From: Corylus avellana
Lineage: Eukaryota > Streptophyta > Magnoliopsida > Fagales > Betulaceae
Assembly (NCBI RefSeq): GCF_901000735.1
Contig: NC_081541.1
Span: 23,295,273-23,359,272 of the forward strand
DNA: 64,000 nucleotides
Reading direction: 5' to 3'
The notes below the pieces were generated by a model, which saw only the letters and a program-made list of their open reading frames with translations, did no database searches and was not told where the DNA came from. Position 1 is the first letter of the stretch; every line of letters begins with the position of its first letter. A program made the position numbers and the translations under genes. Of this stretch, positions 24,501 to 33,070 are shown piece after piece.

Positions 24501-25318
24501 AGAGGATGTTTTGGCTTGGAGTTGCACCAGAGCCACTGAAAAGAACTCACTTGCTTCCTGATACAAGCGATAACGTGAGCATCCATGAAGCTGCAACCGT
24601 GCTATCAAGGGCGATAAATAATGCGTTATCTCCTAAAGTCAAAACATGTGCGGTAGAAATTGCCGACAGAATGTCTCTGGAGGTAATGCCTAATCTTTGA
24701 TTATGGGAGTTTATTTGTTGGTGATATTTCTAAGTTTTTAATAGGAATGACATAGTTATATTTTCATATCATATTTGTTATTTATTTAAGGAACAAAATA
24801 AGAAGACAGTTTTAGACTTAAAATCTTAAACTTTGGTCTTAAATTTGTCAAATTGAAAACTAGGGGTTTAAAAGACAAAATTGAGAAAAACTGTGAGGAG
24901 GTTCTAAATTATTTTTCCCTATAATATACTACATTCTTTTACTACTGTGTCGACTCTTTAACTTACACAAGTGGTATAAAAGGACTGCAAAAAAAATATT
25001 AATTTTATCCTGGAGAATAACATGTATTTGGTAATATGACTTGTAATGAAATAGTATTTTTGATCTTATGCACTTAGAATTTATTGTCTTAATCAGTAAT
25101 GTCAATAGATGATTATTTCAATAAGTGATGTGTCAGTATGTGTGGTAGGAGAGAAAAGAGAGAGAGGATAAGATTATTTGAAAATTAATAAATAATTTTT
25201 TTCATAAATTAATTAAGTCCATTTAAACTTACATTTGCAAGGCTTCTGCTTCTGTTTTCAGAATGGAGTCTTGGAGGCCGTGAAGAAACTCAAGGAGGAG
25301 CTGAGTTGCCCCCGTTAA
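7384..25318 (+). CDS. Sterol-glucosyltransferase-like UDP-glycosyltransferase (UGT80-type), C-terminal half, six exons
   Basis: Glycosyltransferase family 1 enzyme of the sterol 3-beta-glucosyltransferase-like group, which moves glucose from UDP-glucose to a sterol-type acceptor. Joined exons 7384-7594, 13022-13237, 17369-17428, 17538-17577, 24461-24682 and 25262-25318 give one frame of about 268 residues with no stop until TAA 25316-25318. Landmarks in order are [38 protein letters not shown], the nucleotide-sugar site [40 protein letters not shown], and a basic C terminus ending LSCPR. From memory it resembles Arabidopsis At5g24750 more than UGT80A2 or UGT80B1. The acceptor-binding N-terminal half is upstream of the window. 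All junction phases agree, so the gene is probably functional despite introns of 5.4, 4.1 and 6.9 kb full of transposons. The exact acceptor is unknown. Confidence 0.88.
9040..9689 (+). mobile_element. TRIM element with three 77-bp LTRs
   Basis: Terminal-repeat retrotransposon in miniature. Three direct copies of a 77-bp LTR (TGTTAAAGTAATGGTTAAG ... GATTTAACA) lie at 9040-9116, 9191-9267 and 9613-9689. Each of the first two is followed by a PBS like the initiator-Met tRNA complement (TGATATCAGAGCC at 9117, TGGTAT at 9268), and the last two are preceded by a purine tract GTGAGAGGGAG. The array is flanked by TCTTT at 9035-9039 and 9690-9694 and splits the LINE RT sequence exactly. It has no coding capacity. 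Confidence 0.9.
9274..9473 (-). mobile_element. 5'-truncated LINE or SINE tail inserted in the TRIM
   Basis: A 200-bp insert with poly(T) at its left end and the GCGCAAAGGGGCGCAACC tail typical of the LINEs here. It is flanked by a 19-bp target duplication, TGGTGATTTAACATGGTAT, at 9255-9273 and 9474-9492. It carries an (AGAGTAA)n run at about 9435-9465. It landed after the TRIM. Confidence 0.85.
10540..10702 (+). mobile_element. 163-bp solo LTR inserted in LINE RT
   Basis: Starts TGTGACGTCCCACATTG and ends GGTATGTTACA, with ATCAG / GTCAG flanks (10535-10539, 10703-10707; 4 of 5 bases). Removing it rejoins the LINE reading FVSL to TLIPQKEG. The orientation is assumed from the LTR-like ends. 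Confidence 0.7.
12047..12776 (+). mobile_element. L1-type LINE 3' fragment, + strand
   Basis: This begins GLYSFKLVM, the same part of ORF2 as [10 protein letters not shown] in the - strand partner. It continues through [10 protein letters not shown] and the zf-RVT region ([17 protein letters not shown] at about 12310-12360) and ends TTATTAATGATATGAAATTA plus poly(A). Several frameshifts and stops are present. The 3' end differs from its partner, so two different LINE RNAs were used. Confidence 0.8.
12801..13021. other. UGT intron end, nothing further seen
   Basis: AT-rich intron sequence leading to the pyrimidine-rich acceptor TTTTTGTTTGCAG before exon b. No repeat or gene recognised. Confidence 0.5.
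13022..13237 (+). CDS. UGT exon b
   Basis: 216 nt between acceptor TTTGCAG and donor GG|GTGAGT. It encodes [36 protein letters not shown] and [14 protein letters not shown]. The phase fits exon a (AG + C = Ser) and exon c (GG + T = Gly). Confidence 0.9.
13238..14333. other. UGT intron, nothing recognised
   Basis: AT-rich intron sequence without coding similarity or repeat structure that could be identified by eye. Confidence 0.5.
14334..15156 (+). pseudogene. Ty1/copia gag relic (UBN2-type)
   Basis: From ATG 14334 a frame reads [19 protein letters not shown] and [12 protein letters not shown]. It continues in broken frames as [53 protein letters not shown], and later [20 protein letters not shown] and [20 protein letters not shown]. 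This is the N-terminal copia gag domain. At least eight stops or frameshifts are present and neither LTRs nor pol were found, so only a fragment remains in the UGT intron. Confidence 0.8.
15503..15541. repeat. (AT)n microsatellite
   Basis: About 19 AT units directly followed by a T-run, just left of the foldback element. Confidence 0.95.
15570..16384. mobile_element. 815-bp foldback / long-TIR element with GC-rich core
   Basis: The two arms (about 15570-15840 and 16145-16384) are long imperfect inverted repeats: AGGATAAATAT...AAATCCCTGA on the left pairs with AAATCCCTGA...ACCT on the right, and the pairing continues through shared blocks such as AAATAAATCCACAC and TTTCACCTCACTTTAAAATA. The centre (15845-16140) is GC-rich and made of repeated GGGTGGC / GCCACCC words. 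No transposase is encoded. It resembles MULE-type or foldback nonautonomous elements. A clean target duplication was not found (AAAATA on both sides is offset). Confidence 0.8.
16570..16735 (-). mobile_element. Possible short LINE 3' tail
   Basis: A T-run is followed by GGGCAAAGCCCTTGTACACG, resembling the antisense 3' tails of the other LINEs in this window. Only the tail is present, and the ends are uncertain. Confidence 0.4.
16736..17368. other. UGT intron, nothing recognised
   Basis: AT-rich intron DNA before exon c. No open frame with recognisable similarity. Confidence 0.45.
17369..17428 (+). CDS. UGT exon c (60 nt)
   Basis: Encodes [19 protein letters not shown], the UDP-sugar binding signature, between acceptor AAATAG and donor AAG|GTAGGA. 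Confidence 0.9.
17538..17577 (+). CDS. UGT exon d (40-nt microexon)
   Basis: Encodes [13 protein letters not shown], the direct continuation of HHGGS, between acceptor GATTAG and donor CAG|GTATGA. The intron before it is only 109 nt; the intron after it is about 6.9 kb. Confidence 0.88.
17578..18373. other. UGT intron start, possible degenerate LTR at its end
   Basis: No gene seen. The last bases (GCAAACGTCAACA) stand directly before a tRNA-Met-type PBS at 18374, so part of this stretch may be a decayed 5' LTR. Confidence 0.4.
18985..19235. repeat. Spaced CCGGTTCA repeats
   Basis: At least eight occurrences of CCGGTTCA or one-base variants at roughly 25-35 bp spacing within the noncoding element. 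Confidence 0.65.
19395..19630. repeat. Minisatellite of about 40-bp units
   Basis: Degenerate units contain CCTTGGTGTTTTGCGGTGAG and GATCTGA. About six units are present, and a partial inverted counterpart is seen near 22050-22140. Confidence 0.65.
19700..22010. repeat. Inverted repeat arms: copia-type 3' ends
   Basis: Arm 1 at about 19700-19975 (+) and arm 2 at about 21735-22010 (-) carry the same sequence in opposite orientation: GCTTGTTTCTTCCAA, GGATTTATATGA, TGTTAGAAGAGTTATTAGGG, CCTAAACCTATATAATAAGA. They flank 1.76 kb of gypsy-ORF-like DNA. Together they could form a long hairpin in any read-through transcript of the UGT pre-mRNA. Confidence 0.75.
20285..21735 (+). pseudogene. Gypsy-type antisense ORF relic (Transposase_28-like)
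   Basis: Pieces in several frames read [55 protein letters not shown], and a coiled-coil stretch [30 protein letters not shown] and the L.PAQLAPN motif belong to the 'putative gypsy-type transposon' domain that accompanies Tat-lineage gypsy elements. Many stops are present. It is cut off on both sides by the inverted copia ends. Confidence 0.6.
22111..23600. other. UGT intron, unclassified
   Basis: No convincing gene. 22200-22690 is less AT-rich and may be more transposon ORF (a [16 protein letters not shown] reading), but no family can be assigned. 22740-23600 shows nothing. Confidence 0.4.
23600..24060 (-). mobile_element. 5'-truncated LINE, zf-RVT end
   Basis: Poly(T) at 23600-23613 is the antisense tail. 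The - strand reads [29 protein letters not shown] and [20 protein letters not shown], the zf-RVT end of L1 ORF2. It lies 400 bp before exon e. No target duplication could be confirmed. Confidence 0.85.
24061..24460. other. UGT intron end, nothing recognised
   Basis: AT-rich intron sequence ending at acceptor GATGACAG before exon e. Confidence 0.5.
24461..24682 (+). CDS. UGT exon e
   Basis: 222 nt (74 codons) encoding [20 protein letters not shown] through [13 protein letters not shown], between acceptor GACAG and donor GAG|GTAATG. This is the end of the donor-binding domain; DQ is the conserved sugar-contact pair. Confidence 0.92.
24683..25261. other. Last coding intron of the UGT gene
   Basis: 579-nt AT-rich intron, GTAATG to TTTTCAG. 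No insertion recognised. Confidence 0.7.
25262..25318 (+). CDS. UGT last exon
   Basis: 57 nt after acceptor TTTTCAG, encoding [18 protein letters not shown] and the stop TAA. It matches the helical C terminus of this enzyme group. Confidence 0.9.
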   Translation, partial: NGVLEAVKKLKEELSCPR

Positions 25319-25327
25319 CATAATCAA

Positions 25328-25414
25328 GTGAGTCCTACTTCTCCTAGATTTTGCTCTATATAAGTTGGTCGTAGTCCATTATTTTGCTAATATTTATTTT
25401 TCTATTTTTCTCAG
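25328..25414 (+). other. Possible 3'UTR intron of the UGT gene
   Basis: An 87-nt stretch starts CAA|GTGAGT and ends with a pyrimidine-rich TTTTTCTCAG, 9 nt after the stop codon. Both sites are strong plant splice sites. Because the junction is less than 50 nt past the stop, splicing here would not be expected to trigger nonsense-mediated decay. Confidence 0.5.
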
Positions 25415-25749
25415 ATTTCCCTGTTTGGGCTATTTATGTGGGTGAATTACCGAGTCCACAAGACAAGTTGTGGGTTTACAGAGATATTTCTTCTTAGCTT
25501 TGGAACTAAGAAAAAGATAAAAAATTGAAGAAAAAAAAAATTTAGATAGAATCATGCTTGTAGGGAGTAAATTAATTTTTTGGCATACCTCAGAGAGCAC
25601 TGAGTTCATTTTGATACCACGATGAGCTAATTGTAAATTAAGAAAACCAAGGACTGATTTTTTATTTTTCCCTTGTAAAATCACACTATTTTTCTTTGCA
25701 TTTTCTTTTCTCCATATATATGTAACTTCGTATCTCATAATATGAAGTG

Positions 25750-25755
25750 AATAAA
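25750..25755 (+). terminator. Candidate poly(A) signal AATAAA for the UGT gene
   Basis: AATAAA lies about 430 nt downstream of the stop, in AT-rich sequence. Other weaker signals exist nearer the stop, so the site actually used is uncertain. Confidence 0.35.
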
Positions 25756-26189
25756 ACATTGATATCAGGTAGTAATGTAAAAGATCAGTTTAAATGACAA
25801 CAAATTCATATCATAATACTCATGCATATACCAAAACACAATCGTTCACTTATCGCTTTCTTTATTTCATTAGGCATATCAGCCCGCATAATTATCAGGT
25901 TTGCTAGTCTTTTCTCCCACTTTCTAGCATCGGGATGCTAAATGTATTAATTCCACTCCGCTTGATTTTATTAAGTGTATCCACTCACCCACCCAAAGGA
26001 CAATTATTACATCTTTATTGATAACTTAAAATAAAGGGGTATAAATTTGATAGGTTGAATTGGCCTGGCCCTCCTCCTCAGGTGTCAGAGATAGGGGCGG
26101 CATCAACTAGAATCCATTTTTGACCTTTGAATTTCTCGAAGTCAAGACAAATAATGTCATGTTAGGAATCTTTTATGAAATTTTCTACC
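25756..26189. other. Intergenic, nothing recognised
   Basis: AT-rich stretch between the UGT 3' end and the Tat-type gypsy LTR candidate. Confidence 0.4.
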
Positions 26190-26590
26190 CATTTTCTTAT
26201 TTTTGGCATCAAAGCTCATTGTTAACATGGTTGTCGGTTTGGTGAACTCAAGGGGTAGAACTGTAATCTTGGATGTTGCTCCTCTTTGGACCTGCGAGAC
26301 AAAAACAGAGTTAAGAGAATACACCGGGGTGTTTCTGGTGAATCCTCCTCCGATGCTAAAGTTACTTTTATCTGAGTTCTGTGTAATGTATAGTAAGAAT
26401 GAATCATGTACCTCTCTTCTAATGTTCGTGTCTTTTATAGATGGGATTGTAGATGTAGTGATGATGACTGGGCGAAGGATCGGGGATCTGAGCGTAACGG
26501 ATGGAGGAGTTATTATTTCTGCTCCCTTGGCTTTTACAAGTAATTCGTAATTGTATCTTTTTAATATGCATACCTTGTCTGGCGCGTAAC
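26190..26590 (-). mobile_element. Candidate 3' LTR of the Tat-type element
   Basis: Read on the - strand, a TATA-like CTATAAAAGACACGAAC (about 26445-26430) is followed by a leader containing GCATCGGAGGAGG. This is the usual arrangement in Tat LTRs. The exact ends were not determined. Confidence 0.5.
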
Positions 26591-26592
26591 TG

Positions 26593-26652
26593 CCCAAACA
26601 CTGCTTTAGTGTTTGGGTATAAATGGTCCTCATATATACCCAAACACTAAAG
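26593..26652. repeat. Alternating inverted CCCAAACACT words
   Basis: CCCAAACACT, then AGTGTTTGGG after 5 bases, then CCCAAACACT again about 20 bp later: three copies in alternating orientation around a TATAAATGG. They could form a hairpin at the start of the antisense ORF region. Confidence 0.7.
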
Positions 26653-29600
26653 AGATGACTTTTATGGTTTGTGGGAAGAACCGATTTATTGAAATAGGTA
26701 CTTATTTTAATAATAAGCATTGGTCGAAACAATTCTTTTACATTTCCGGTGACTGGAAAGCGTCCCTGTCAGAAGCTTTGCCATTGGAGCACCCTGTTCC
26801 CCGAGAATGGGGGGCTTCTAAGAAGAATTGTGAGTGTTTTCGACTCTTCTCTTCCTTCAACTTTTTGTTTCATATATCTCTTTTTTTTTTTTTGAATCCC
26901 TTTCTTTTGGTAGGGAAGAGTGTCCTAAGTTGAGCCCGAAGTAGCATAGTCTTGTTGATCACATCATGGCTTTCTCTTAGCTTTTGGAGAATGAAGCTCA
27001 AATGACTTTCAGCATCATTGTTACTGATTCTGCTCTTCGGGAACATTTAGGTTATCAAATCCCGGTTGATAAGGTTTTCTGGGATCGCCGGGGGAATCCT
27101 AAGAAGGTGGTTCCTTTTTTTGACAAGGTGGTTCGAAAATCACCTGCTCGGGTTCAAAGCAAGAAAATCCGAGCGCACAAAACTGTCAACCCTTTGGAAA
27201 AATCGGTTGTAGATAAAGCTTCTGTTCCGAGGGGTTTTGGTTCCGCTTCTAAATCCTCTACTTGTTCCCAAGTCCCGGGCACCGCTTCACCTGCCTCGGT
27301 TGCCAAGGCCAACTCCCCTGCTTCAAAGAGGAAGGCGGACAAGGGTAAGGTTCCGCTGGAGGAGCCTTTAAAGAAAGCGCGAGTTGACAAATCCTTGGAA
27401 CTTTTGAGCTTGGTGTCGTCCATCAAGTCCAATTCTGCTACTGTGACTTTCAAAGAGCCTCATATTTCGGCTACTGTTCCCGATCCATTTCCCTCAAGGG
27501 ATGCAGACCCCTTTGCAGGTTACTCCTCTATGTATCAAGCCTCGGGGGCAAGGGGAACCAATTGCCATTTGCAGTGAGACTTCCAAATTCCCTCATGATC
27601 TTCCTACCTCTAAGACAGATCCTTCAACTCCTCCTACTGAGCCCACAAACGAGGAGCCCGTGTATAGGGGGCAACTGCTCAGGGGTCATTCTGGGAGAAA
27701 CTTTCCTTTGATTAGATCATTAGCCAAAGGTTTGGAAGGACATCCTCTGACCGCAGTTACCAAGATGCTGCCTGTAGACCATACCCAAGGAGAGGGCAGG
27801 CTTACTACCGAAATGTTTGCGGACAAGCTTGTCCACTGCCATTACTCAGTATGTCGTGTATGTTTGCTACTTTAGGATCTTTTTATATTTCTCACATAAT
27901 TTCTTTTGTACAGTCCTCGGTTCTAATTGCTAGTTGGTACAATGAATTCCAAGAAGGTATGCGGGAGTATGCCGATGAACGAGTTGAGCTTCGAAGTTTG
28001 GTTCGGAAATTGAGCAACCGGCAAGAAGCTTTGGGTTCACAGGGGGTTGAAGGTTCAATTTCTGACTCCAAAGTGGAGAACCTACGCCTTCTATTGGCGG
28101 CGAAAGATCAGGAGCTTCTTGAGAGTAAATAGAAGCATTCGAAGTTGGAAATTGCCAACGCACAACTGCAAAAACTCCTAGAAGCTACAAATCGGAAGAA
28201 TCGATGATAAGTGCCAAAATATTCATATTTTAGCCCTTAACTTATATTTGTTAATTTCTTAGTTTTGTTAGTTTGTGCTATTTTATTTTCTTTTTGTGTT
28301 TTCTGTGTTTTAGTAGGTAATGGAAGAAAAGAAAAGCATTTCCGGAAAAGTTTCAAGCTTAAAGGGCAAATTGGGAAGACTTAGAAGATATGGTTAAGCT
28401 TAACTAATCATAATAGAGGACCTATATGGTGTGGTTAAGTTTAATCAAATAAAGGAAATGATTAAATCAGAATTTCTCAAATTGGAGTCAAATTGGATTG
28501 GATTCAAATTTGGATTCTACACACGTCTCAGTATTTTGACCATAACTTTTAGCTTAAATATCCGATTGAGTGATTCAAGCGGCATTGGAAAGTTAACTCA
28601 AAATGCTACAAATCATTGTGAAATAGCATTTTCCTAATTCGGATTGCCGCTATGCCAAAATCACCCCGCAAGATAGGAACGTAATTCTGGATGAATCCTA
28701 TTCCGATTTGGACTTAGGTTTTCTTTATCCTAATTGGACTAGGACTTAAATCTCCGAATTTCCTAGGATTACTAGGGCTTCTAGGAATCTCCTAAAGCCT
28801 ATAAATAGATCTCTAAGCCTCACAATTCAATACATAATTTCAAGGAGACAACTTTGGGGAGAGGAATTGGAGGCTACTTTTAGGAGCAGTTTTCGGTTAT
28901 TTCTTTCCCTTTTCTTTTTAGTTTTATTTTAATTATGCGTAACTAACTATTAAGGAGGGCTAGATTGAAGCCCTAATTATGTTTATTTAGTATTTCAATA
29001 TTGGCGCCTTCGTGATAATCATATTGTGTTGCTTAACTCGATTAATTCCTATTTTCTTGAATTCCTCATATGTATGTGATTGGCCATTATATGCATGTGG
29101 TATGGATTAGTTAATTAAATCAATTTGGATGACCGAGTCCTGGGTTTAATAAGAGTAACAAAAGAATTTCACACCGGGTTCTTAGGTTAATCAACATGAA
29201 AAATTGGGAGTATACACCCATGCCCTAGGTTCCGTGTGTTTGTCGATTTCCATAGATTTATGCTTTCTTAAAGAACAATTTAGTATACACCCATACTAAA
29301 TACTTTAAGAAAGAAAAGAGTTAAGAGTATACACCCATGCCTAATTCGTTGCTTAGGGAAATCAATAGCTTAAGGAGTAAACACCCATATCTTTAAGTTG
29401 GCAAACATTAAGTATTCATAATATGATTGAATCATTGGCATATCGTTATATTATCTAAGTATGATTAGTGGTGGATATCAAAGCCCTAACTTTACTTTAT
29501 CTTTATATCTTTTTATTTCTTTTTCATAATATCAATTTAGTGACAACTTGATATTTTTAATTAATTCTAAATAAAATCAATAATCCTCGTGGGATCGATC

Positions 29601-30030
29601 TTGTACTTGTTGCACTATACTATCGTTTAATCTTGTGCACTTGCGAGTAAAACGTATTAAATATTATCTATTAACTTAGGTAGTATTTAGTACAACAATC
29701 GAGAACTTGAGGAGCATGCCAAAGAGGTGGATGATGCCAAAGAGGTGGATGCCAATGTTCATCAAGCAACCGCGGAACACTTCAAAGTGGTGGGAGGAGC
29801 TTCATTAGACTCGGACCTCCGAGGAAGGTTATCGGAAGCTTTTTGAGACTTTGGAGGCTCAATTGTCTCAATCCAAGGATGCTCGTGAAAAGGTCAAGGC
29901 AGATTTGAAGGGTTCCCGGGATAGATGCAATCTATTCCGAAGAGGGTACCATTATTGGAGGGCTAAGGCCGTTCGTTATTTCAAAGAGCTGTCCTTTGTT
30001 CCTTGGCTTTGGGACTTGATCTGGGCTTGA
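26640..30030 (+). pseudogene. Antisense ORF (aORF) of the Tat-type element, spliced type
   Basis: A + strand frame reads KQFFYISGDWKASLSEALP...VPREWGASKKN, then after a GTGAG...AG intron-like gap (about 26831-26980) LLENEAQMTFSIIV...LREHLGYQIP...KVFWDRRGNPKK. A Lys/Ser-rich linker follows, then AKGLEGHPLTAVTKML, a second intron-like gap (about 27850-27913), and a coiled-coil end (SWYNEFQEGMREYADERVEL...LRLLLAAKDQELLES). After the solo LTR it resumes (ELEEHAKEVDDAKEVD) and ends VPWLWDLIWA at about 30030. Such 'gypsy-type transposon' proteins have unknown function. A frameshift near 27560 and the LTR insertion inactivate it. Confidence 0.65.
28205..29697 (+). mobile_element. Solo LTR, family S (1,493 bp)
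   Basis: TGATAAGTGCC at the start, GTACAACA at the end, with perfect 5-bp target duplication ATCGA at 28200-28204 and 29698-29702. A TATA box CCTATAAATAG lies at about 28798. Its insertion splits the coiled-coil part of the antisense ORF. Related LTRs occur at 53502-54797 and, in reverse and truncated, at about 47430-47772. Confidence 0.93.
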
Positions 30031-30540
30031 GGCTTTCATTGGGGTTTTGAGAATTTCTAATTTCGACTGGAATGACCGCCTCGATTCCGAAGGCTAGAGA
30101 AAAGGGGGTCTCCCTTGTTGGCGTCCGAGTGGTTGTTCGGTAGGACCACAGTACTTCTAGGAGAAAGTCCACCCAAACTCCTTTCTTGTCCTCAAGCTTC
30201 TTTTTCATTATCTTCATCAAAGTCTTGTTTGTAGCTTCCACTTGACCGTTTTCTTGAGGGTGCCCGGGGGATGAGAAATAGTTTTTGATGTGCAGCTTGG
30301 TGCACCAGCTCCGAAATGGTTCACAATCAAACTGTTTACCATTATCAGTTACGAACGTGTGAGGAATCCTGTATCTACACATCACTGACTTCCAAAGGAA
30401 ATTCCTTATATTTTTAGTAGTTATGGTTGCCAGAGCTTCAACTTCTGCCCACTTTGTGAAGTAATCGACAGTAACTATCACAAATTTGTAACCTCCTTTC
30501 CTTGCAGGAAGAGGTCCTACAATGTTTACACCCCATTACA
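29981..30540 (-). pseudogene. Gypsy integrase core
   Basis: Reads MIVTVDYFTKWAEVEALATI, YRIPHTFVTDNGKQFDC, SSPGHPQENGQVEATNKTLM and RTPTRETPFSLAFGIEAVIP. The D..D..E triad is visible: D of VDYFTKW, D of TDNG, E of GQVEA. The enzyme joins retroelement cDNA to host DNA. It ends about 50 nt inside the convergent antisense ORF. This segment is open, but upstream pol is broken. Confidence 0.88.
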
Positions 30541-30823
30541 CAAAAGGCCATGGTGCCGACATCGAGCTTAGTTCCTCTGGAGGGCTGGTCATTATTTTGT
30601 CGAACTGTTGGCACTTATTGCAATGCTTTGCCATTTCACTTGAATCCTTGCTCATCACGGGCCAAAAATACTTTGCTCGGACTGCCTTGTGAGCTAACAT
30701 CCTTCCTCCCGAGTGACTACCGCAAATCCCCTCTTGAATCTCCTTTAATACGTATCCCCTTCCATATAAAGTACCTCCAACCAATGTGTATCGAGCTACT
30801 TGGATACGTATCTTCTGAGCCAA
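30536..30823 (-). pseudogene. Gypsy integrase zinc-binding (H2C2) segment
   Basis: Contains the HH-CC finger: EIQEGICGSHSGGRMLAHKA with the two His, then AKHCNKCQQFD with the two Cys. It precedes the integrase core on the - strand. Confidence 0.85.
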
Positions 30824-30917
30824 TTTGTTATCAGGGGGGTGACTTTCCTTCTCTAAGGAATTGAACTATGTCACTACTCCATTTCGAGTCTCCCCGGTCT
30901 TCTTCGATATTTGCTAC

Positions 30918-31240
30918 CTAGACTGTCCGGGTAATTGAAGACTTGGCTAGCTCTTGGGCCGGGCATCCTGCTGCTGCAATTTCCTCGTCGGTGGAAGAAC
31001 CAATGCGAGCTAACTCATTTGCCTTTGTGTTTTCTTCCCGAGGCACCTTTGTGAATACTATTTTGTCGAAGAACTCCATAGTCTCTTTCACTTTTGTTAG
31101 GTACTGCTTCATTTTATCTCCTCGGGCTCCATATTCTCCTTTAATGTGTCTGACCACCACTTGAGAATCGCTCCTCACCTCTAAATTCTTCAGTCCCATT
31201 TCTCAAGCCATATCTATTCCAGCGATGATGGCTTCGTACT
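30918..31240 (-). pseudogene. Gypsy RNase H domain
   Basis: Reads AIIAGIDMA then GLKNLEVRSDSQVVVRHIKG, and later KVPREENTKANELARIGS. The catalytic Asp of RSDSQ and the EENTKANELA motif are seen. The 'plant-type' RNase H placement after RT fits the Tat lineage. Confidence 0.85.
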
Positions 31241-31652
31241 CAGCTTCGTTGTTTTTGGTGGTGAATTTGAGTTGTATTGCTGCTTCACATGTTTCTCCGC
31301 CGGGCCCTATGAGTATGACACCTACTCCACTGTATTTTTAGGTTGAAGACCAGTCTGCACGTGCTACCCATGTTTCTTCTTGAGGCAACCCCTCTTCTTC
31401 TGGGAAATTGCAAAACTCAGCTAAGAAGTCAGCTATCACTTGTCCTTTCAGAGATGTTCTCGGTTGAAATTATATGTCGAATTTCCCAAGTTCGATAGCC
31501 TAATTGATCATCCTTCCTGAGAGGTCAGGTTTCTACAAAATCTTCCTTAGAGGGTGTTCAGTTAATACTTTGATAGTGTGCGCTTGGAAGTATGGCCTCA
31601 ACCTTCAAGCTAAAGTTCTTAGCGCAAAGGCTAACTTCTCAATCCGAGGATA

Positions 31653-32610
31653 TCATTCCTCTGCTCCATGTAAGGCTTTGCTGGTGAAGTAGACCAGTCT
31701 CTGCACCCCCTGGTCTTCTCGGATTAGCGCAGAGCTTACCTCGGAAGGAGAGACAGCCAGGTATAAATATAATGCTTCGCCTTCTATTGGTCGACTGAAT
31801 AAAGGCGGATTTTCGAGATATTCCTTTAGTTGTTGGTATGCCTCATCACAATTTGGCCCCAGGTAAAGGCTTTCTTCAAGATTTTGAAGAACGGAAGACA
31901 CATGTCCGTTGACCTGGAAATAAACCGGTTTAATGCGGCTATTCTCCCTGTTAACTGTTGTAGTTGCTTTGTGCTTTGAGGTACTTGCATCTCTAGCGTT
32001 GCCTTCATCTTCTCCGAGTTTGCCTTGCTTCCTCTTCTTGAGACAATGAATCCCAAGAACTTTCCTAATGATACACCAAATGTGCATTTAGAGGGGTTGA
32101 GTTTCATACCTTAGCGCCTAAGTGTGTCAAAAGCCTCAGATAGGTTAGCAATGTGGTTGGCTGCTTGCACGCTCTTTACCAACATATCATCTACATATAC
32201 TTCTATGTTTCGTCCGATCTAATCCCGAAATATTTTGTTGACCAACCTCTGATACGTGGCCCTTGCGTTCTTCAGTCCAAAAGGCATTACCTTATAATAT
32301 TATAAATCTTTATCTAGTCTAATTCGTGCATTGATATTTGGTTGTATCCCGAGAATGCATCCATGAAGCTCAATAGCTTATCTCCAGAAGTGGAGTCCAC
32401 TAGTAAATCTATCCGTGGTAGTGGATAGCTATCCTTGGGGCACGCCTTGTTCAAGTCAGTGAAGTCAACACACATTCTCCACTTGCCGTTGGACTTTTTC
32501 ACTAATACCACGTTGGCCAACCAAGTGGTGTATTGAACCTTTTTTATGAATCTTGCTTCACACAACTTTTTCACTTCCTCGGCTGCTGCTTTACTCTTTT
32601 CAGCTGAATA
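31653..32610 (-). pseudogene. Gypsy reverse transcriptase
   Basis: Reads FIKKVQYTTWLANVVLVKKS, KWRMCVDFTDLNKACPKDSY, KLLSFMDAFSGYNQISMHE, then MPFGLKNARATYQRLVN, the catalytic [11 protein letters not shown] at about 32200, KLNPSKCTFGVSLGKFLGF and LQQLTGRIAALNRFI. A stop lies in FRD*IGRN and frameshifts occur near 32110 and 31900, so it is inactive. Confidence 0.9.
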
Positions 32611-32862
32611 CCCTCTTCACTTCTGTTGTACCGATTTGTAAGTTGGATCGGCTTTCAACTTATGCACCATTACAGATGGTAATATCCCTGGCATATCTTC
32701 ATGGCTCCATGCGAACACATCATTGTTTCTTTGGAGGAAGGATACCAGATCTTCTTTTACTATCGGATCTAATTGAGATCCGACCCAGATGCTTCTGTCA
32801 GACTCACCAAGCAAAAATTCTTCTAAATCCTTTACCGTTTTGCCGCCCTGTAATTGCCATCT

Positions 32863-33070
32863 TCATCCTTCGTGGCTCGTTCCAGGGCATTCCTTCATGG
32901 ATACAATGTAGCAATGTCGTGCAACCTTTTGTTCCCCTCTTACTTCTCCAACTCCATTTTCTATTGGGAATTTCATCTTGAGATGTGGAGTTGAGGTTAT
33001 GGCTTTAAGCTCGTTCAGTGCAGTTCTCCCAATGATCATGCTGTATGCTGATGGTTGGTCAACCAGTAGG
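32863..33070 (-). pseudogene. Gypsy protease end, split by nested element
   Basis: Reads [20 protein letters not shown] and [19 protein letters not shown], the segment downstream of the retropepsin in Tat elements. Its upstream half (YPRQATIMVCFLLV) is at 41987-41942, beyond the inserted gypsy element. Confidence 0.82.
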
